Assembly (NCBI GenBank): GCA_963377175.1
Contig: CAUJNA010001502.1
Location: 309,501-373,500, forward strand
DNA from: Effrenium voratum
Taxonomy: Eukaryota; Sar; Dinophyceae; Suessiales; Symbiodiniaceae
Length of the DNA stretch: 64,000 nt
Direction of reading: 5' to 3'
This document shows positions 12,901-21,900 of the stretch, in pieces. How positions within the stretch are numbered: position 1 is the stretch's first letter; every line of letters starts with the position of its first letter. The position numbers and the translations under genes were made by a program. The notes beneath the pieces are model-generated. The model saw nothing but the letters and a program-made list of their open reading frames with translations, did not search any database and was not told the origin of the DNA.

Positions 12901-15900
12901 CTGAGGCTGGCGTCGAAGAGTTGGTACATCTGGGGTTAGAGCTCAGCTTGGGATAACTGTCCAGTGAGTGTAACCCCAGATTGTGACAAGCAACCTTGGA
13001 CAATGAGCCAAAAAAGCCAATGCGAGGAGCGCACAAAAGATGTCACGCCGCAAGGCAGTCACAGATACAAACACAAGGGCAAAGAAACCACATGGCTAGC
13101 AGTCAGAAAACCCTTTTCCGCCTATGTTACAGAGAAGTCATTTACAGCCGCATCCGTCTGCTGCTCCATACTCATTGACATGGAACGACGCTCCATTTGG
13201 GTTACTGCGTCAGTTCCCATACCTCTGGAAATGCTGTAGTGGGAAGCCAGGATGAATTAACCTGTGGTTGACTGTAAAAGGGGCGTTCCATTTAGGGAGG
13301 CCCTTAGTTGCACCCGCAAGAAGCCACAAGCTTCATTCATCCGGCGTCAACATTGAAAAGCAAATCCAGCGAGGATCCTTCGGTCTGGAAGCACATTCGG
13401 CAGCCATCCTTTGGGCCACACTCCCTTCAGGATCCAGCAATCCACCGTCTGCATCAGCAAAAGCACTGAATGCCCAGCTTGAGCCTTGCAAACGCGGTCA
13501 CATCAAGCGGCTGCAACCATGACGCCATGCGTGCTGGGATGTACACGAGCTGACTGCCCCATTAGGCAAGTCGCATGACCTTCTCTTGAATGTGGCAGAG
13601 TGCGACGTCCATCATGAGGACAGGCAGGCAGCAACGCAAAGCGGCAATGAGTCAGAAAAGCGTGCCGTTGCACCAAAGGATCCTTGACTCACTTCTTGTG
13701 TGGGTTGCCCGACCAAAAAGGCCACCTGGGCTTGCGGTGTCACAAGCCTGATCCAAGCGTCGAAGGGGAAATTTGAACGGCCAAACTCTGTTGGTCGGCC
13801 TGCGAGAAAGCTTTAAACACACACTTGCCGATAGGGAAGCTGGGGGAATGAGATCCCGAAAAGTCCAATTTGCAGAGGATTCCTTCTAGGGCTCTCCACT
13901 TCACTCAACCGCAGCCCTCAAGGGGGAGTTGAGCCCAAAGGATCCTCCGGCTGCGGGTTCCTTTTGAACAAATGGTTGCGGCGGCCCGTCGGGGTCCCCA
14001 ATGAGTCACGCCCAAACATAGGCCCTCCCTCCCTTCCCGCCTTTGGCTGCACAGTCCTCTGGAGCACGACTCGATCCACGCAAATCCCACCCCGCCCTCG
14101 CCTTGACCCCGCTCCGCAAAAACGCTCAGCATGAAACATGGTTGTTTACTCAATCTGCGGAGCCCTGTTGTGGCACTTCTTCCCATTCATAAATGTACCT
14201 CTTAACTTTGCCCACGGAATAGAAACAGGATGGGTGATGTTCCATCCGGTTCCACTTTTACAACTGAAGAAAGGGTACCCTCAAAAGACATACACGTATG
14301 TACTTGCTTTTCCAGCTGACCCCTAGCTAAGCTGATGAAGAAGCCGGGCACCACAACGCAACCAACAAAAAAAAGAGACTGAACAAGCAATGTCAACCCC
14401 AGATTAATTAAACCCCAGCTTGATTGATAGGTGCCCCATTGTAAGACGCCATCCTTCACTTGTTGGGGAAACAACCCTTTTTTCATGGAGACGGGCATCC
14501 TTCGTCTCGCCGGTCAGTTCGACAGTCCTCAGCAGCGCCCTGAGCGTCTGCTCGGGGAGGTTCTCGCGAAAGCTGAAGATGTTGCTCGCGCCTGCCAAAG
14601 GCAACCCCAGCTCCGCCCAACCCAAAGGCAATGGCCACAAAGGGATCCGAATGGCTACATGGGCCTCTCAAAATCGGGGGACCCTTGAAATCCATTTCGC
14701 ACCACCTAGAAATCCCTGGAATGATTCGATTGCCCTTGAAGTACCAACAACCGTTACGTCTGATAGAAATCCCCCTAGGACAGGTTGAGCTGTGCCAGCC
14801 TGCCTGCGTTTGACGTATCTGTGTGTGTGTTAACAAATTAGATAACCTCATATAGGATTGAATCTGAATTAGCACTCCTCGGGGGCACCTGCAAAAAAGA
14901 TTGCTCTCCACCAACTACCTGTTGCTAACAGCAATGGTCTGAAAACAAGTTTTTTGGGGAATGGGAGGGATGTGGTGCTGCAAAACCGAAACCACCCATC
15001 TCCATGAAACCATATCCCTTGTGCACCTCCTTTGATACCTTACTTCAGCATAGGCTTTACTAGCCAAACAAAGATTCAAAACTGCTTTCTCACCTACCCA
15101 GAACCAGAATAACCTGTTGGAGCCATGACTAAAAAGCGACGATGGTGAAAACGGGTGTATTCGCTTTGGTTGCAAGTGCGTCTTGCTTGCCACGAGCAGG
15201 CCTCCCAAAGAGAAAGAGGTCCAGGCACTTAGGAAGTGAGAAATGTCTATGGCACCCCCGTCCCGATTTTTCGCCTGAGTAATCACCTCCCCCCGCTGTC
15301 ATCCGGATCCCCGGAGTGCTGCTGGCAGCTTGCGCCTGGCAAGCCGTCGAATGGAAAAAACTGAAGAAATCTACTTTTGTGGCCCTGCGGCGGCAAAATG
15401 ATTGGACACCCTGCTTAGAAATTGGTTGCTGTTGACCCCTCTGCAAAAAGTTTAACTTTTTGTGGGTTCAATGGAAAGCCCTTCATTTCCCGAAAAGTTA
15501 AAGCCTGAAGATCCAACCCAACAGCAATCAAGAGAAGGGCTTATAGTTTGCAGCAAGGAGGACTCGATTGGGGCGAGTTCCAAGGGTGGGAGTGATCACT
15601 CAATGGTAATCCTGGAGTTGCTCAAAATCGGGGGATCTTAATCCGCAATGGGATGCCAATTGAAGGGAAACCACCACTTCAACATAGTGTATGAGTGTAT
15701 GCGTCAAAATAGGGGACCCTCCAAAATGGGTGATGTTGCTGTTGGTTCCAATTGAAACAGCGCCAACATGGGTACCCCCTCCCCCAAAAAATAAAAATAA
15801 GATAAAAAGTGCGCCCATTTGGGCGGTCAAGGGAAACCAAATCTGTGCGTCAAAGGACCACAGGTGGATTCCATGTTCAACAGGGAGAGGGCAACAAAGA

Positions 15901-18900
15901 CGAGCAAACCGCAACAACGACAAGGGCTCAAACATGTTCAAGCAGGATTGCCACAGGGACTCGCAAACCGATGTCTAAAACAGAACGATCGAGAATCAGC
16001 CTTGAGAGATACTGTAGATGGACAAAATTCTGCACCACTTGGAAACCATGAGAAACCACTGTTTGTTGATATTTACAGGGGAATCATCCCTCCAGGGCCT
16101 CTTAGGTGGTGCAGGATTTCGTCCATCCACAGTTTTGCATCAGAGCGATAGCAAGGGGATCCATTGAAAGGTCATCAGCCTGGCACGAATGGTCCTCAAT
16201 GACCTCCGAGTCACGAAGGGTCACCAGTTCTGTAATTCTGGCCTTTCCTACAAGTGCTGCAGCGTCCCAAGCACTGTTCCGCATAACATTGCTGCCATCA
16301 CATCCACTCACTTTGGCCACCCTTGGCGGGTCGCCGGACTTTTCGCCTGATTGTGGCAGTTCGCGCATTCCATTATAAATGCAAAATAAACTAACAGCAG
16401 TACCAATTTGTCTGCTGGCGGGGCAGCCAGCGCCTTGTGCTAACCTGATTTAGCAAAAAAACAAAAAAACATGTTTCCCATTTAGTAGTGGCGTTGAGCC
16501 GCGAATCTATCTCTCACACTGCCGCATGGGGCTACGCCTCCAGATGAACACACCTAGTGCCCTTTTACCCAAAGGAAGTGAGGTTGTGTCTCCCTCGAAA
16601 GCTCCCAAAGCAGGCCTCAGCTTCCCCAAAAGCCTCCCCTCAAACAGCCCAAAAAGAGCGCAATAAAACCCATGTGCTGCCAGGTGTTCACTGAATAGCA
16701 TTTCTGGAGTCGCGTTGGTCACGTGCTTGGCTCATCATCCGTCAGCTCAAACAGTGGATGTGCATTCCCCTTCCTAGATATTGGTGAGCTCTGGAATGGA
16801 ATTCCTGGCAAAAAGTGTTCCGGAGAAACGGTGCCTGAAGAGCCCAAAGAAGCCGCTCGAATCTTTGTCCTTGCAATTTGGTTTCCTGAAGCTTCGGAGC
16901 TTCGACATATAGTGTTGACTTCGGATTCATCCACAGGACCACACTAGTCAGGGGTGGTTGCCCGGTTAGTACCGAAATTATTTTATTTTAAGGGCCCGCC
17001 TCCTCTGACCAAGATCCCGGGTTCATCCGCATGGCTTCCCAGCTGGGGGGAAATCGGCGTTTCGCGTGCCTGCGTATCCGTCCATGGGCCCAGCCATAGG
17101 GAGGTATTCACCTCAGAGACCTGCCAGGGCAACCGAGAGCGCATGCGGGATGGAACTTTCACATGGCACAGTTGTTCATAACCAACAAACACACAAACAC
17201 AAAAAGCAAGCAAGCCAGCCAGCCAGCCAGCAAGCAAGCAAGTAAGAAAGCGAAGCGAAGCGAAGCAAAAGCAAAGCAAGGCAAAAGCAAAAGCAAAAGC
17301 AAAAGCAAAGCAAAAGCAAAAGCAAAAGCAAAAGCAAAGCAAAAGCAAGCAAGGAGCGCAAAGCAAGCAAGGAACGCAAAGCAAGCAAAGCATATCATAT
17401 CAAAGCAAAGCAAAGTACAGCAAAGCAAGCAAGCCACCAAGCAAGTCAGGCAGGCAAGCAAGGACACACACACACGCGCACACGAACGATTACACAAAAC
17501 AGCACAACACACAACAACACCACACAGAGCTCGGCAAAGCAAAGCAAGGCAAGGCAGGACAAGACCAGACAATAAACACGCGCACACACACACACACAAA
17601 CCAACACGCACAAAGAACAATCAAACACACAAAACTTGACAAATATACGAAGAAATCAAGCAACCAATTCACAAAACGATCATATCATATAACTTGTAAA
17701 CAAAACAGAACAAACCAAAACAAACCAATCAACCAACCAACCAACCAACAAGCAAGCAAGCAAGCAAGCACGCAAACACACAGACACAACAAACAACATG
17801 GGTAGTATGTGCATTCTAAGTGACCAGCAGTCGTTTGGACAAGAGTTGGATATTTTAGTTTTGAGCCATGGAGTAAACTGTGCCCGGAACGAAGCCTTCC
17901 GAAACCTTGTGGAAGCAAACCCTTGCCGTAGGAATTCCCGGCGGGTTTCTCTGATCAACCTTTGCACCCAGGGCTAAACCGGCCAACGACCTTGCCAACC
18001 GTCGGAGGAAGGTGTTGAACCAAAAACGAAGACAAGGACACCAATCACTTTTGGGGTTTGTGAAAACTCTCATATTCAGAAATCATAGCTCGCAAGTCTT
18101 TCCAAACATCAAGAGGTGCCAAGCCAGTGGACATTTCTTCTCGCCAACATTTCTTCTGGCCAACTCGGGTTGCGTGGGTAATCTTTGGACAGCCTGACGC
18201 ATGCTGGCGCAGACTGTCAGGCCGAGGTCCGAGGGACATGGCACACATTTGTAGTGATTCACCTCGAGAGCCCAAGAAAACCCACGAGCTGCTTTTGCCG
18301 GTGAAAACACTCCACTTTGTGGTTTTTTTCAGGAAATCGAAACAACAAGGAAGCAAGCCACAGCCCGGAGCCCGATGCCGGAAAGCACCAACAGCTCCAA
18401 GCATTCAGGGCCTTCATCGTCCCTTTCGCCCTCCATCTGGACCAATGTATTCAGACTTTGCTTCAAAAGCTGGAAGAACAAGACATTATCCATCCCCTGT
18501 TGGTTCTTTTAGTCTTGTGGATTGTGTTGTTGTTTATTTTTTGTATTCTTATTTTTGTTAACGAAGATCTTGGCGCCCAAGATTAAGGACTCGCGCTAGG
18601 AGAATGAATCATCTGTGCAGGGGGCTGCCTTTCGAACCGAGCAAATAATTCCACAGGGTGCTTATATGTCCCAATGGCCAAGGTGGTGATGTGTTTGAAT
18701 GAGCATGCACTTTAAGTGACCCTTTGGTGGACATCAAAATTTGGCGGGGATTCATGTCCACCACTTTTGAGGTGGTTCCCCCACTGAAATTTATGGCCAA
18801 ATCTTGAACAGCGTGCGACTCTTCCAGCTCTCCCTTCCAGCCTCAGTGGTTGCAACCTGCAACTCTGCCGTGTTTTGTCAGAATTTTCAGTGAGGGGCTC

Positions 18901-21900
18901 GCTGTTCGTGAGGACCCCAATCACAGTCCTTAAGCTGTGGGAAACCCACTGATTCGCTTTACAAGACGCAGTGTGACTTCCGATCGAGTGAATTGACCAG
19001 AACAAGTCAAAAAGCTTTTGTTTACCCCTGAAATAGTCTTCTCAAACAAATGTACAAGTCCAAAAAATCAGGAAGTGAGACAAGAACAAACATCAAATTG
19101 TCTTTGAAAGTTTGGAATGCGATTTGCAAAATTGACTCTTGCGTCGTCCCCCGACCACTAAGCCTTTGAGAACACTAGTTCAGCTGCGGTTCATCTGAAT
19201 CATCTTGCCCAGTGCTGCCACAAAGTGCCACGCATAAGCATTGTGGCTTGACTGTCTCTGGCTACTGTGACCGTGTTTCTTCTCCTCACTTGCCCAAAAG
19301 ACCTGGACATACAAGGTTAACCTTTTGGGACCTTTACTAAAAATGGACCAACATGGGATAACCAAAAGGTCAAAAGGTCGATTCGCTTCGGCTTTGGGCA
19401 AGTGAGCCTCTGAGTATCATGGGATGCGTCCGACGCTTTTGAACGGATCCCCCTTCTTCCGGCCTACCAAAAGGCCCACTACCCCACCTATCACAGAGAC
19501 ACACCCCAGCTTGTCAGGGGAATACGGCTGGGCAGCACACAACCGCCACCAGCCACCAGCCACCCACCACCGCCACCCCTACCACCCACCACCCACCACG
19601 CACCACCTTGCAGGTCAGCAAGAAGCAAACTCTGTGGTTGGCCAATTATAAAACAAACAGGAGCAACCAGCAGACCTACATGCGTACCAGACCTACATGC
19701 GTACTACCGTACAACCGTACCCAACAGAAACAAGATAGTGCACCCCGTTGCGGCTGCCCACAAAAAAGGATGTCAAAGGGAAGCCACCCCTAAGCCCAAA
19801 AACAAGCTCCTTAAAAGTTGCCATTCGGCCATTAAAGCAAACAAAACATAAAGTTACCCGTGCATCGTTTTTTATTTACATATACATATACATATATAAA
19901 TAACTGTATCTATATAATGCGCACATGCTTGTGGACACCCCCCCCCCCCCCCCGAAACCTACCTTTTGAGCTGTTCAGCATCCATAGGATATAATTACCA
20001 ACATTGATACACACATACAGCCACAGTTGGTGGCAGAAACCGTTCTGGGACCCCCGGCCAAGCGCAGGAGGGTGTCCACGCCCTCGAGGCCTTCAGCCAA
20101 CTGTCAGCACTCACAGGTGGGTTGCTTTGGATTGATGAGGTTTGAGGCCTTAAGAACACAAACACCCCAAGTTCCCAAAGTTCAACAGGAAAACTTGTCC
20201 CAAATCCAAATCCAACTGGCGTCCCACTCACCGGTGGGTTGGATTGGCTAGAAGCAGGGCTTCTAGCACCCAAATTCAAACCAACGCAAGATGCGAATTG
20301 GGGAGGGTAACCTGAAACTGGCTGCTTTCCGTGGTTATGGGAGATTAGAGTAGTTCTTTTTGTTTTGTTTTTTTTGCGATGTTTCTGAGACTTCTGAACA
20401 TTGTGGTTTTTGAAAGGCTTGCTTCAACTGCGGCAAGTCAGCACGTCCTTGTTCCGCGATGCGTCGGCATTAGCTGCGCGTCCATTCTGAGGCTCGCTCA
20501 GCTCAGAGGCTGGGAATGGGCTGAAGGCAGATTGGCGAACTCTGGCAATAGGCACGGCACAAAAACAACTTGAATCTCTCATGTTGGCTTACTGTTGCGC
20601 AAATAGAACAACATATTTTGCACCCAGTCATTTGCAACCCTTTCCAAGCCTTCCCCCTGCCTTCCAAGCTGTCCCTTACTTGAATATGTTGACATGTGGA
20701 CAGGCCGAGTCCGAGTCGCAGAAAATCCTAGGGCTGTGGTGAGAACCTGGGTATGGCAATTGCATCCCACTCCCAACTGGACAAAAACAAGTGGTCCTTT
20801 CTGCCCCGCCCCCAACATACAGGAAGATAATGTCAGATGCGCAGTTCCCACGAAATGGAAGGTCGAGTGGCTGAAATGTGCCAGTGTGCCAGTGGCTCCC
20901 CAACGACAACCATGGCAGGTTCTGCTTCGGAAAGGCATCTTGGTTCCAGCAACTTAGGACTGGCCTTTCCACGTCCCTACGGTATGCCTCGAGGTCAAAC
21001 CTCAAGGCCCAAAGGTCGAGGCCCTCGTGTGGAGTCAGCGTGAAACAGTTGCTCAGAAAGGGCCCTTGACCCCCAAACAAAAGGCTAAAGTTTCTTGGAG
21101 CCATGAAGTGGTGCTGTGCCTACTATATGTTTAAACAACTGTAAATGTCTCAGCTGCACCAAGCTCAATCTAACCTCACCGGGCCGGTTTCGCTGTTCTT
21201 GCTCGGGCCTCGCCCAATAGCCGGTCGGAGAGTAGTCCCCGAAAAAAGCGAGGATGCGCTTTTCTTGGGCCCACCTTAGCCCAGGGTCGGGCTAACCATG
21301 TCATGTGCAGAACACCTTTGTTCAAACCACCTCCTTTGCTCACTCTTTGGGGGACCAAGGGTCAGTTTGTTTTTCAGCACAGTTGTTTTTTCAATGAGCA
21401 CATAGAAAATGTTTAACCCAGTTCATGTCTCTTTCTTCCGGAGCAACCGATCAAAGCGTTGGAGGTTCAAATGGGCGAACCCTCAGTTTCCAAACGCTCT
21501 AAGGGGCTATCCTGAACAAACACCAAAGCGCAGCCATGATCTGGACATGTTTGCAACGGTAGAGCCCGCAGCCAAGTTCATAAGATGGTCAAAAAACGAA
21601 GCAAACAATCACTCGCGACGGAAGCGCGCTCCAAAGCAGACCTGCGGACAGCTTTGCGGAACTGCCACGGCGCGATTTCGCGCCGCACGCCAAAGCTCTT
21701 TCGTCCTGGCGTATGGGAGTACAGCACCTCCAGTGAAAGACGACCAGCCTGGCTTTTGGCTTTCCGAATTGGATGTGCATGCACAGTTAAGGGAAAAACC
21801 AGCAGAAAAAAAGAGACAAACAAGCCAAAGGGGGGAACAATGCACCACTGGAGGCCTGACAAGCTGCGTCACACAATGCCAAGCATTGCGAGGGATCCCC

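Noticed and set aside
18317..18586. Plus-strand frame with a strongly hydrophobic C-terminal helix
   Set aside because: Overlaps the minus-strand exon 18412-18469, which has good splice sites and phase; the hydrophobic end comes from a TTGT/TTTT-rich intron stretch.
18590..18680. Possible tRNA on the minus strand (CGGTTCGAAAG preceded by TTGGCCATTGGGAC)
   Set aside because: B-box-like string is present but acceptor and anticodon stems do not pair; not supportable as a tRNA.
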